Source: Actinomycetota bacterium (lineage in GTDB: Bacteria; Actinomycetota; Thermoleophilia; Gaiellales; Gaiellaceae). From it: 64,000 bases of DNA. This document shows, one piece after another, positions 9,801 through 17,644 of the stretch. A program made the translations under genes and the position numbers. The notes under the pieces are model-generated. The model did no database searches. It was not told where the DNA came from and saw only the letters and a list, made by a program, of their open reading frames with translations. Position 1 is the stretch's first letter, and each line of letters begins with the position of its first letter. The stretch spans positions 1-64,000 of the forward strand of contig JAIBJO010000001.1 of the NCBI GenBank assembly GCA_020029615.1, given 5' to 3'.

Positions 9801-10177
9801 AGTGCAGTCCGTGTCTGCGCCGCCGCTGCGGCGGAGTCCCCGGCCGCGGTCGACTCACGCGCCGCTCGTAGCCGCTCCTCGAAGCGGTCGACGTCGCGCT
9901 CGCCGGGTTCGACGACCAGCACGTAGCCGCCGGCCTGCCGGACAAGGCGGTCGCGGCCCAGCGCGCGTCGCAGGCGCGAGACGTAAGTGTCGAGCGACCG
10001 GTGTGCGCTCGGGGGCGGATTCTCACCCCAGACGGCGTCGATCAGGCGGTCGCGAGAGACGGCCTCATTCGGATGGAGCAGAAGAACAGCGAGCAGCGTG
10101 CGCTGCTTGCCGCCGCCGAGCGGGAGCGGCCGGCCGTCCACCCGAACCTCGATTGGGCCAAGGACTCCGAACTCCAC
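6881..10177 (-). CDS. SARP/AfsR-type wHTH + BTAD regulator fused through a TM helix to a YVTN-like beta-propeller and an ABC substrate-binding (SBP_bac_5) domain
   Basis: N-term MEFGVLGPIEVRVDGRPLPLGGGKQRTLLAVLLLHPNEAVSRDRLIDAVWGE..; BTAD; TM HAFIAVAAAVAVAAATVSAIFA; repeated VWVA..xxxxRIDPATG blades; C-term YDTLVTF...LRPGIRYSDGRPLRARDFRRAVER...GTGPYRF. Confidence 0.88.
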   Translation of the reverse strand: MEFGVLGPIEVRVDGRPLPLGGGKQRTLLAVLLLHPNEAVSRDRLIDAVWGENPPPSAHRSLDTYVSRLRRALGRDRLVRQAGGYVLVVEPGERDVDRFEERLRAARESTAAGDSAAAAAQTRTALALWRGPALADVLYEAFATAEAERLEERRLVALEERIDADLATGDGPELVPELDALVREHPLRERLLGQLMKALYRAGRQAEALAMLQAARHRLADELGLEPGPQLRDLERQILQHDPHLDSEHRSAAPTRGRSRGHAFIAVAAAVAVAAATVSAIFATRGSETPSVGSDQEDRLVSIDSGSNSVREVVSLTSPPAGLASGFGSLWATDPTGQRVIRVDPASGSLTDRIVVGAQPGSVATGGGAVWVGSTLAGSVSRVDPATGTVTQTVRLGGANVSDVVFGDGSVWVADSTDHALIEIDPATGSIRRTLTLDAAPTALAFHAGLIWVAGYGRGVLQEIDSRSGEVVDTVAVGQGPSAVAAGSSGIWVANSLDATVSRIDPSTGSVKATIPVPSGPAAIVATDESVWVASADVGVLSEIDPRRNEIVSSRRVGGRPSALVSTDERIWVGTSSRGESHRGGTLVLIRLGRFATIDPGLGFENAAQFLRLAYDTLVTFQAVPGPAGLRLVPDLAVALPRPANGGTTYRFQLRPGIRYSDGRPLRARDFRRAVERLFRLRSPGASYYTGLVGAPGCERHPRRCDLPQGVETDDAAQTVVFRLRTPDPDFLYKLTVLAYSTPVPPGTPDRDIGARPFPGTGPYRFSTVNARGLRFERNPFFRVWSHAAQPAGNPDAIVWRYAPSLRSAVDDVKRGRADWLLGLIPPADLRSLQLQYPSQVHANPTPTVDFIQLNAHRRPFDDVRVRRALNFAVDRAKIADWYGGPLVATALCQPLAPGLPGYSRYCPYTRDPRSDGRWHGPDLARAKRLVAASGTLGERVDVWGSSDSVGVPRQVPRHIAEVLRSLGYRVQLHLVPFATLTHSKRRGLLLSTDGDWLPDYPAPSAYLPQFFGCRGGNSNGYFCDPDLDRRMREATRLQLTDPEQAATLWAAINRQLVDQAAWVPTVNVQFVEVVSRRVRNYQFNPVGGFIPQAAWLP

Positions 10178-10277
10178 GCTCGCCTAGCAAAGCACTGCTG
10201 CAAGGTGATTTCCAGATTTTTGCAACACGTCCACGGCACGGTTGCATCGCTCACTCGCACAACCGGAGGTGAAGTCG

Positions 10278-11090
10278 ATGCCTAAACGCCTGTCACTCGT
10301 GCTGCTCGCCGGCGTGGCGCTACTAGTTGCCTGGCTGACACCGGCTGCCGCGACACCCTCGAAAACGCCCTTCAAGGTCAGAACGAGCCTCGACGGGAAG
10401 ACGGTGCTCCCGCACCGGATCCGCTGGCTCGGATACCCGCTTCTGCCCCGAAACAAGGTCCGGGAGGTTGCCTTCCTGATCGACGGCAAGGTGCGCTGGA
10501 TCGAGCACAACCCGCCCTACAGCTACAGCGACGACGGCGGCTACCTCGTCACGTCGTGGCTCAGTGCAGGAGTGCACCGCTTCACGGTTCGCGCCACATC
10601 GTTCACGGGCGCGAAGGCGAGCAAGACCGTTGTCGCCCGGGTTATCGCAGCACCGGAACCACCCGCCGAGCTCGCCGGGACGTGGCAACGAGACATCGCG
10701 CACGAAGTACCCGGCCCTTCCGACCCTCGCTGCGCTCCAGACCCGGTCCCCGCCGGGCGCTGGACACTGGTCTTCGAGCGACGCTGGATCGAGACCGTCT
10801 TCCCGGGAAAGTTTCACCCGGAGAAGAGCAAGCAGACGCACTTCGGTTACATCATCGACAACGACTGGGTACCCGGCCCGAACACGTTCGACGTCGCCGG
10901 CTCGGTCACGATCCAGGTCTTCCACGACGAGGATCAACGCGGCGGCTGGTGGTGCCTGCCCGGAGGGCCCGGAGCGAAGTACTCCTGGGCGGTGAACGGG
11001 GACACGCTCTCGCTCGCACCCGTCGGCGGCGTGGATCGCAACGAGCAGCGCGGCGCGGTCTTCACTGGTAACTGGAAGCGGGCGCGCTGA
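10278..11090 (+). CDS. Secreted hypothetical protein divergent from the SARP-like receptor
   Basis: MPKRLSLVLLAGVALLVAWLTPAAATPSKTPFKVRTSLDGKTVLPHRIRW; RBS ggaggtgaag. Confidence 0.65.
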   Translation: MPKRLSLVLLAGVALLVAWLTPAAATPSKTPFKVRTSLDGKTVLPHRIRWLGYPLLPRNKVREVAFLIDGKVRWIEHNPPYSYSDDGGYLVTSWLSAGVHRFTVRATSFTGAKASKTVVARVIAAPEPPAELAGTWQRDIAHEVPGPSDPRCAPDPVPAGRWTLVFERRWIETVFPGKFHPEKSKQTHFGYIIDNDWVPGPNTFDVAGSVTIQVFHDEDQRGGWWCLPGGPGAKYSWAVNGDTLSLAPVGGVDRNEQRGAVFTGNWKRAR

Positions 11091-11401
11091 CGCACATGGC
11101 GGAGGTGTAGAAGGCAACGGATGGACGCACTGCCACGGCCACCGTCGTGGCGCGCGTGCTGGCCGAGCCGGACTCGCCGGCGGCGATCGTCCCGCCCGAT
11201 ACGGGTTCCCGCACGCGCGTTTGCCGACATCCGCTCGATCGCGCTTTGGATCGCCGTGTGAGAGAGCCTCTCAAATGTCATTTGCAGGGGTTTTAGCTTG
11301 CGGCGCAGGCGAGTGAGTGCTGCCCGTTTGCTGCCCGAGACCGCCGTGAGCGTGCCCACGCCGACAACGCAATACCTCGATTTGCAGGGCAAATGGAAAG
11401 A

Positions 11402-11475
<74 letters not shown>

Positions 11476-11539
11476 TGGGCCGGAGAAGTGTAGCCGCGCG
11501 GCAGGGATCGGCTACAGCGGCACGTAGCCTGACTGCACA

Positions 11540-12673
11540 GTGTCCACCGTCGACTGGGTCGTCATCGTCATCGTCGCGGTCGCCGGGCTATACGGCGCGG
11601 CGACAGGGTTCCTCCGGGGGGCGTTCTCGCTGGCGGGGTTCGCCTTCGGCGCGTACCTCGGCGCACGGATCGCGCCGCAGATCCTGAGCGAGGGCTCGCC
11701 GTACGTACCGGTCGTCGCGCTCGGGGGCGCGATCGTCCTCGGCGCTCTGATGCGCGGGCTCGCCGGTGTTCTTGCCGGCGTGCTCCGTACGAGCATCGGT
11801 GTGATTCCGGGCATGCGCCTGCTCGACAGCTTCGCCGGGCTCCTGCTCGGGCTGGTGGCTGGTGTCTTCCTTTGCTGGGCGATCGGAGCGGTGCTCCTCT
11901 ACCTGCCTGGTGAGACCGACCTGCGTCGGTCGGTGCAGCGCTCGCTGATCCTCTCCGAGATCAACGAGGTCGTCCCTCCCGAACGGCTGCTTGAGGAGCT
12001 CGAGCGCGTCGACCCGATCGGCGTGTTCCTGGGACCGCCGGCGATAGTGGCGCCACCCGACAAGGGGCTCGCGAAGGATCCGGACGTGGTCCGCGCGTCG
12101 AAGAGCGTCGTCCGCGTGACTGGCATCGCGTGCGGGCTCGGCGTCGAGGGCTCCGGGTGGGTCGCGGCTCGCGCGCTCGTCGTCACGAACGCACATGTCG
12201 TCGCGGGCATCCAACAACCGCGCGTCGATACGGCCGGCGGCAGGGTGTTCGCCGCCACGGTGGTCGTCTTCGACGTGACGAACGACCTCGCCGTGCTGCG
12301 AGTCGCCGGGCTCGGCGCCAGGCCGCTTCGGCTCGCCGCGCCGGAGCGGGGCGCCGCCGTTGCGCTCGTCGGCTACCCGGGGAACGGGCCGCTCACGCGG
12401 ACTCCAGGGCGGCTCGGCGGGACCGCCGACGTCCTCAGCCGAGACGCCTACGGGCGCGGGGCCGTGAAGCGGCAGGTGACGGCGATCCGTAGCGTCGTCG
12501 AGCCGGGAAGCTCGGGTGGCCCGGGCATCGACGTCGCCGGTCGGGTGCGAACGACCGTGTTCGCGCGTCGGCCGCGCGAGACCGGCGGCTATGGGATCCC
12601 GGCGGATCTCGTTCGGAAGGCGCTCGCCGAGGTTGGCCGCAGCCCTGTCGCCACGACCGATTGCGCTCGGTGA
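11540..12673 (+). CDS. marP: MarP-like periplasmic serine protease (CvpA-like membrane domain + trypsin-like domain)
   Basis: N-terminal multi-TM CvpA-like region; TNAHVVAG (His), TNDLAVLRV (Asp), PGSSGGPGI (Ser). Confidence 0.85.
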   Translation: MSTVDWVVIVIVAVAGLYGAATGFLRGAFSLAGFAFGAYLGARIAPQILSEGSPYVPVVALGGAIVLGALMRGLAGVLAGVLRTSIGVIPGMRLLDSFAGLLLGLVAGVFLCWAIGAVLLYLPGETDLRRSVQRSLILSEINEVVPPERLLEELERVDPIGVFLGPPAIVAPPDKGLAKDPDVVRASKSVVRVTGIACGLGVEGSGWVAARALVVTNAHVVAGIQQPRVDTAGGRVFAATVVVFDVTNDLAVLRVAGLGARPLRLAAPERGAAVALVGYPGNGPLTRTPGRLGGTADVLSRDAYGRGAVKRQVTAIRSVVEPGSSGGPGIDVAGRVRTTVFARRPRETGGYGIPADLVRKALAEVGRSPVATTDCAR

Positions 12674-12687
12674 ACCAGCGTAGGCGG

Positions 12688-12709
12688 GGGTCTGGCTCAA
12701 GCCAGACCT
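12688..12709. terminator. Bidirectional terminator hairpin GGTCTGGC-TCAA-GCCAGACC
   Basis: Perfect 8-bp stem between convergent genes. Confidence 0.6.
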
Positions 12710-12724
12710 CCGGAGCGGTGCCCC

Positions 12725-14527
12725 CTACGAGAAGAGATCCAGCGCGGCGTGCGGCTGGCGGAACGGTGGGATGACGTAGACGCCCGCTGCGAGCCCGCGT
12801 GAGGCGTCGAGCAGCTCGCGCGCGATCGTGAGGCCGGTGCTCCCCGCGTCAGCACCCGCCGCGCGCAGCCGCTCCTGCACGTGCTCGGGCACGACGATGC
12901 CCGGAACCTCGTTGTGGAGGCGGAGCGCGAGCTGGTAGCTGCGCACGTAGAAGACCCCGACGAGGAGCGGGATGGGGCACGAGCCGCCGAGCCGTTCGAG
13001 GAACGCCTCGAGGTACGAGAGGTCGAAGAGCACCTGCGTCATGGCGAACCGTGCCCCTGCCTCGAGCTTGTGCTCGAACCGCTCGAGCTCGTAGCCGAGG
13101 TCGTCGGCGGCGGGGTTGACGGCGACGCCGAGGAAGAACGACGTCGGTGCGTCGATCTCGCGACCGTTGTAGTCCTCACCCGTGTTCATCCGCGTGATCA
13201 TCTGCGAGAGCCCGATCGAGTCGAGCTCGTACACGCCCTGCGCGCCCGGGTAGTCACCTGCCTCGGGTGGGTCTCCAGTGACCGCGAGGACGTTCCGGAT
13301 GCCCTCGGCGTGGGCGCCGAGCAGCATCGACTCGAGCCCTGCGATCGACGAGTCGCGCGGAGTGAGGTGCGGGATCGTCTCGAGCCCGACGACCCGCTCG
13401 ATCGCCGCGGAGGCGATGAGCCCACTCATGCGCGCCCGTGCGCGCGGATTGTCGTTCACGTCCACGACGTCGATGTGGCCGGACGCCTTCAGCGTTCGTG
13501 CGAGCTCGAGCATGGAGTGCGCGTTGCCACCACGAGGCGGGTCGATCTCGACCGAGGTGACGAACTCACCGGTGCGGAGCTTCCGCTGAAGCAGCGTCTC
13601 GTTCTCCGGCTCCGCTGCTGCTGCTGCGATCTCGCGCGCACGCACGACGAGCGGCGCGCTCGGCGTGTGTTGCTCGTCGATGGCACGCCGGATCGCAGCG
13701 ATCTCGATCGGCGTCGTCCCGCAACAACCACCGATGATGCGCGCACCGAGCTCGCGCGCGTGTGCGGCGAACTCGGCGAAGTACTCGGGCGTCGCATGCG
13801 GGAAGATCACACGCTGGCCGGCGAGGCTTGCGAGGCCGACGTTGGGAAGCACCGCCAGCGGTTTGTCGGTGCCCATGCGCTCGATCGCGCGAAGTGCAGC
13901 TTGGAGCCCGAGCCCGTGGTTCGCGCCGATCGCGGCGACGTCCAGGTCGGCGAGCGCCGCCGCCGCTGCCTCGGCCGACACGCCGGAGAGCGTGTGCGCA
14001 TCCTCGTCGAACGTCAGGAGCGCGACGATTGGGAGCGCGGATACGTCGCGGACGGTTCCGATCGCCATCAGCAGCTCGTCCAGGGCGAAGAACGTCTCGA
14101 CCATGAAGAGGTCGACGCCACGGCCTTCCAGAAGCTGCACCTGCTCCGCGAAGACCGCTCGTCGCTCGTCGTCGGAGCCGTCGAGGTCACCGAGCGGGCC
14201 GATCGATCCGGCGATGAGGACCTCTTGCCCCGATACCTCGCGAGCGTCCCGCGCGACCTTGACCGCGGACTCGTTGATCGCGGCGAACTCCTCGTCGAGG
14301 TAGTGGGCGGCGAGCTTGCGACGGTTCGCACCGAAGGTGTTCGTCTCGATCAGCTCCGCGCCTGCGCGGATGAACCCGAGATGCAGCGAGAGGACGCTCT
14401 CGGGCGCTCGGATGTTCGCCTCCTCCGGGCAGCGCAGTCGCGAAACGGCACTCGAGATGAGTGCTCCCATCCCGCCGTCTGCAACGAGCGGCGGTCCCTC
14501 TGCCAGGCGGTCGAGGAATCGACTCAC
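12725..14527 (-). CDS. Bifunctional homocysteine S-methyltransferase / methylenetetrahydrofolate reductase
   Basis: VADGGMGALISS...ETNTFGANRRKL...GGCCGTTP (homocysteine S-methyltransferase, Zn Cys) then SVEIDPPRGGN...NVLAVTGDPP (MTHFR); GTG start chosen. Confidence 0.9.
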   Translation of the reverse strand: MSRFLDRLAEGPPLVADGGMGALISSAVSRLRCPEEANIRAPESVLSLHLGFIRAGAELIETNTFGANRRKLAAHYLDEEFAAINESAVKVARDAREVSGQEVLIAGSIGPLGDLDGSDDERRAVFAEQVQLLEGRGVDLFMVETFFALDELLMAIGTVRDVSALPIVALLTFDEDAHTLSGVSAEAAAAALADLDVAAIGANHGLGLQAALRAIERMGTDKPLAVLPNVGLASLAGQRVIFPHATPEYFAEFAAHARELGARIIGGCCGTTPIEIAAIRRAIDEQHTPSAPLVVRAREIAAAAAEPENETLLQRKLRTGEFVTSVEIDPPRGGNAHSMLELARTLKASGHIDVVDVNDNPRARARMSGLIASAAIERVVGLETIPHLTPRDSSIAGLESMLLGAHAEGIRNVLAVTGDPPEAGDYPGAQGVYELDSIGLSQMITRMNTGEDYNGREIDAPTSFFLGVAVNPAADDLGYELERFEHKLEAGARFAMTQVLFDLSYLEAFLERLGGSCPIPLLVGVFYVRSYQLALRLHNEVPGIVVPEHVQERLRAAGADAGSTGLTIARELLDASRGLAAGVYVIPPFRQPHAALDLFS

Positions 14528-14887
14528 CCGGGCATTGCAGCATGCGACCCGGGCGGCAACCGACCTCGAGCCTCGGGGTGAAGCGCGCTTGTCAACGCCG
14601 TTCGGGGGATCGGTCAAGCGCGGTCGGGTGACGCCCGCGCTGGGGGAATCGCGCAGAGTGCGGATCACTCACGAACGGGCGACGATGCGGCGGCCGCCTG
14701 CGTGAGCTGTCATGAGGGGTGAAGGAGCGGTTCCTCCCGCGGAGGGGCCTGCCGGGGACGGGGAGCGAGGGCTTGGCGGCACCTCGCTCCGGTCTCCTTC
14801 GAGGCTCAAGGCCCTTCCGTGCAGTGCCGATAGCGAAAGCGACTCCCGGCTGGGGACTGACGGCAATCAGCCAGGCCTGGAGCCTCC

Positions 14888-14921
14888 GAGAAAGGGGCGG
14901 CGGACGACGCCGCCCTTTCTC
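14888..14921. terminator. Strong hairpin GAGAAAGGGGCGGCG-GACGA-CGCCGCCCTTTCTC
   Basis: 14 bp with one bulged G, A/T-rich flanks on both strands. Confidence 0.75.
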
Positions 14922-14942
14922 ATTGCCGTGTCTCAACGCGGG

Positions 14943-15293
14943 TCAGGCTGGCCTGCGCCACTCGAAGACGGCGAGCAGGCAACCCGTCTCCGTCCACGAG
15001 TTGTGGTGCGTCCCGGCCTCGTAGCTCACGAAGTCGCCCGGGCCGAACACCGATTCGTCCGAGTCGACGAGGTCGCCCTCGAGGATCAGGAACTCCTCCA
15101 TTCCGGGGTGCTCGTGCGCGATCGTCACCGCCCCCGGCTCCATCCGCATCAGATAGGAGCCTTGCTGAGTCTCCCGGTCGAAGCTGACGGGCAGCCAGCT
15201 CATCTCGGCCTGCACCGGGCCCTCGAGGTCGTAAGGGAGGAACGCCGTCGTGTGGGCGTTGACGACGATCCGCTTGTCGTTCGAGTCGCTCAT
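14943..15293 (-). CDS. Cupin domain protein (ChrR-like)
   Basis: MEPGAVTIAHEHPGMEEFLILEGDLVDSD..FGPGDFVSYEAGTHHNSW cupin motif. Confidence 0.8.
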   Translation of the reverse strand: MSDSNDKRIVVNAHTTAFLPYDLEGPVQAEMSWLPVSFDRETQQGSYLMRMEPGAVTIAHEHPGMEEFLILEGDLVDSDESVFGPGDFVSYEAGTHHNSWTETGCLLAVFEWRRPA

Positions 15294-15302
15294 GTGGCTC
15301 CC

Positions 15303-16052
15303 TCAGTCGGTGTGGACGGTCCTGCCTTCCATGCCGCCCGCGACAACGACGACCTGTCCGGTCACGTGGCCGGACACGGTGTCGGACGCGAGCGCTACCA
15401 CCTGCGCGGCGACGTCCTCCGGCTGCGCGACCTTGCGCAACGCCATCGTTCGCGAGACGGCGAGGATCCTCTCAGGGTCGACGAAGCCGCGTGTCATGGG
15501 TGAGTCCGTCCACCCGGGCGCGACGGCGTTTACCCGGCCGAGTGGTGCGATTCGCGTCATCTCGTTCTTCAGTGAAAGGAGAAGGCCGCCGAGGACTCCC
15601 GATTTCGCCGCTGCGTAGTCGGCGTGCCCTGCTTCGCCGAAGATCCCCGCGGTCGACCCGATCAGTACGAGTGAGCCGTGACCGTTGCGCTCGACCTCAC
15701 GGAGAAAAGCCCGCGCGGTCAGGAAAGGCACGGTCAGGTTCTCGCGGAGAGTGCCCTCCCACCGCTCCAGCGGGAGGTCCCAGACGGGTACGTCCTCCGT
15801 CGGCCAGGTCCCTGAAACGGATGCGCACACGTCGATGCGTCCGAGCGCCGCGCGCGCCTCGTCGAAGAGCCGCGCCACGTCGGCCTCCGACGTCAGGTCG
15901 GCCTGTGCGATCGCGGCGCCGCCGAGCTCGGTCGAGAGAGACCGCGCGCGCTCTGTTCCGCGGTGGTAGTGGGCGAGCACCTGCGCGCCTTCGGCTGCGA
16001 AAGCGCGCGCGCAGGCCGCGCCGATGCCACCGGAGGCTCCGGTCACGAGCAC
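15303..16052 (-). CDS. SDR family oxidoreductase
   Basis: VTGASGGIGAACARAFA, YAAAKSGVLG, N-term Rossmann; start uncertain. Confidence 0.85.
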   Translation of the reverse strand: MLVTGASGGIGAACARAFAAEGAQVLAHYHRGTERARSLSTELGGAAIAQADLTSEADVARLFDEARAALGRIDVCASVSGTWPTEDVPVWDLPLERWEGTLRENLTVPFLTARAFLREVERNGHGSLVLIGSTAGIFGEAGHADYAAAKSGVLGGLLLSLKNEMTRIAPLGRVNAVAPGWTDSPMTRGFVDPERILAVSRTMALRKVAQPEDVAAQVVALASDTVSGHVTGQVVVVAGGMEGRTVHTD

Positions 16053-16096
16053 GCCCTTGCCATGGAGCCCCGTGTCGATGGGCGTAGGCTACTCGG

Positions 16097-16906
16097 GTGC
16101 GCGTCCACGTCATCTCGGACATGGAAGGAGTCGCCGGAATCGTCAAGTGGGAGCAGACGACCGGTGGCGAGCCCCTGTACGAGGAAGGACGCAAGCTGTA
16201 CACCGAGGAGATCAACGCCGCCATCCGGGGAGCAAAGGCGGCGGGAGCAGCCGAGATCGTGGTCATGGACTGCCACGGCGCGGGCCAGGGGTGGACGTTC
16301 AACTCGTTGATCCACGAGAACCTCGACCCGGCGTGCGAGTACGTGATCCAGAACGAGTGGACCGAGTACACGGAATTCCTGGAGCAAGGGTGCGACGCCG
16401 CGCTCTTCGTGGGGATGCACGCGAGGGCGGGAACGCGGGACGGTGTCATGAACCACACGATCTCCGGGCGCGACTTCCAGAACCTCTGGTTCAACGACAC
16501 GCCTGTGGGCGAGACGGGGATCAACGCGGCGCTGTGCGGAACGTGGGGCTGCCCGGTGTTGCTGGTCACTGGCGACGAGGCGTCGTGTCGCGAGGGCCTC
16601 GCGCTCCTCGGAGCCAGGCTGACCACGGTCGTCGTCAAGCGAGGCCTCGGCTCATCCGCCGCCAGGATGATCCCGCCCCAACGGGCGCGGGAGCTGATCG
16701 AGGAGGGGGCCAAGCGGGCGCTCTCGGATCTGTCGGCGGTTCGTCCGTGGGATCCGGGCCGCCCCGCGGAGATCAGGGTCGAGTACAAGAACACGAGCGC
16801 TCCCGACGCGCTTCGCCACCGTCCCGGCGTCGAGCGCGTCGACGACCGAACGGTCGTCTCTCGCGCGGAGACCTGGTGGGAAGCCTGGAAGCAGTTCTAC
16901 TTCTAG
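16097..16906 (+). CDS. M55 family metallopeptidase (D-aminopeptidase DppA-like)
   Basis: SDMEGVAGIVKWEQ, VMDCHGAGQGWTFNSL, HARAGT..GVMNHT. Confidence 0.88.
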   Translation: MRVHVISDMEGVAGIVKWEQTTGGEPLYEEGRKLYTEEINAAIRGAKAAGAAEIVVMDCHGAGQGWTFNSLIHENLDPACEYVIQNEWTEYTEFLEQGCDAALFVGMHARAGTRDGVMNHTISGRDFQNLWFNDTPVGETGINAALCGTWGCPVLLVTGDEASCREGLALLGARLTTVVVKRGLGSSAARMIPPQRARELIEEGAKRALSDLSAVRPWDPGRPAEIRVEYKNTSAPDALRHRPGVERVDDRTVVSRAETWWEAWKQFYF

Positions 16907-17598
16907 ACTTTCCCGAACGTCCGCACGACGCAGTTCGAGTAGAGCAGGCACTCCGTCTCGACCGCCGCGAGTCGGTCTGCAAGTGCGGTCGGCATCCGCG
17001 TGTACCTGCGGTCGGCAATGTCCTCGAGCACGTCGTTCCCGTTCGGGTAGCGCACGATCACCGTGACGGGCTCCTCGCGCACGAGTGTGAGGAGGCCTTC
17101 GTCGGTGAGCACATCGAGGCCCGCGCCCGCGGCGAGCGCGCGGGGGAAGAACAGGCTTCCGTCGAGCCGACCGAGGATCTCACGTGCCGACTCGACGACC
17201 TCGTCGGGTGGCGACATGGTGAGATCGACAACCTGACCGCCTGGGGCGAGTGCCGATAGGAGCCGACGCAGGACGTGCACGACGCCCTCCGGCTCCATTC
17301 ATCAGAGCGACCAGGAGAAGAAGACGAGGTCGACCGTCAGCGGTGGGATCTCGATCTCCGCGGCGCTCGCGACCTCGAGCCGCACCTTCTCGCGGAGCTC
17401 GCCAGGGCAGTCGGCTCGTGCCCGTGCGACGTCCTCAGCCACGGGATCGAAGGCCAGCACCGAGGAGGCAACTGGTGCGATCCCCCACGTGAGACGCCCT
17501 TCGCCGCATCCGACCTCGAGCACGCGCTTGTCCGAGAAATCGGCTGCGCGCAGGACCGCAGCGAGGTGCGTTCCCTCCGCGTCCACCACGCGAGGCAT
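16903..17598 (-). CDS. Class I SAM-dependent methyltransferase with two adjacent in-frame UGA codons (17302-17304 and 17299-17301); candidate selenoprotein, or disrupted/coupled ORF pair
   Basis: RVLEVGCGEGRLTWGIAPVASSVLAFDP...DLVFFSWSL-UGA-UGA-MEPEGVVHVLRRLLSALAPGGQVVDL, same frame before and after. Confidence 0.6.
17259..17296 (-). promoter_or_regulatory. SECIS-like hairpin GGAGCCG-GA-GGGCGU-CGUGC-ACGUCC-UGCGU-CGGCUCC
   Basis: Perfect 7-bp lower stem and 6-bp upper stem (one GU), 5-nt loop with G at position 2, loop 17 nt after the second UGA. Confidence 0.45.
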
Positions 17599-17644
17599 TC
17601 GCCGAGTCTAACCTCGCTCCCGCGGCCGCCTCTAGGCTCCGGTC

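Noticed and set aside
12881-14581. 566-aa plus-strand ORF opposite the homocysteine methyltransferase/MTHFR gene
   Set aside because: Antisense shadow ORF with low-complexity composition.
14700-14925. SAM, cobalamin, c-di-AMP or T-box riboswitch
   Set aside because: Compared from memory with the conserved cores; none matched well enough, so only an unnamed structured-RNA candidate is reported.
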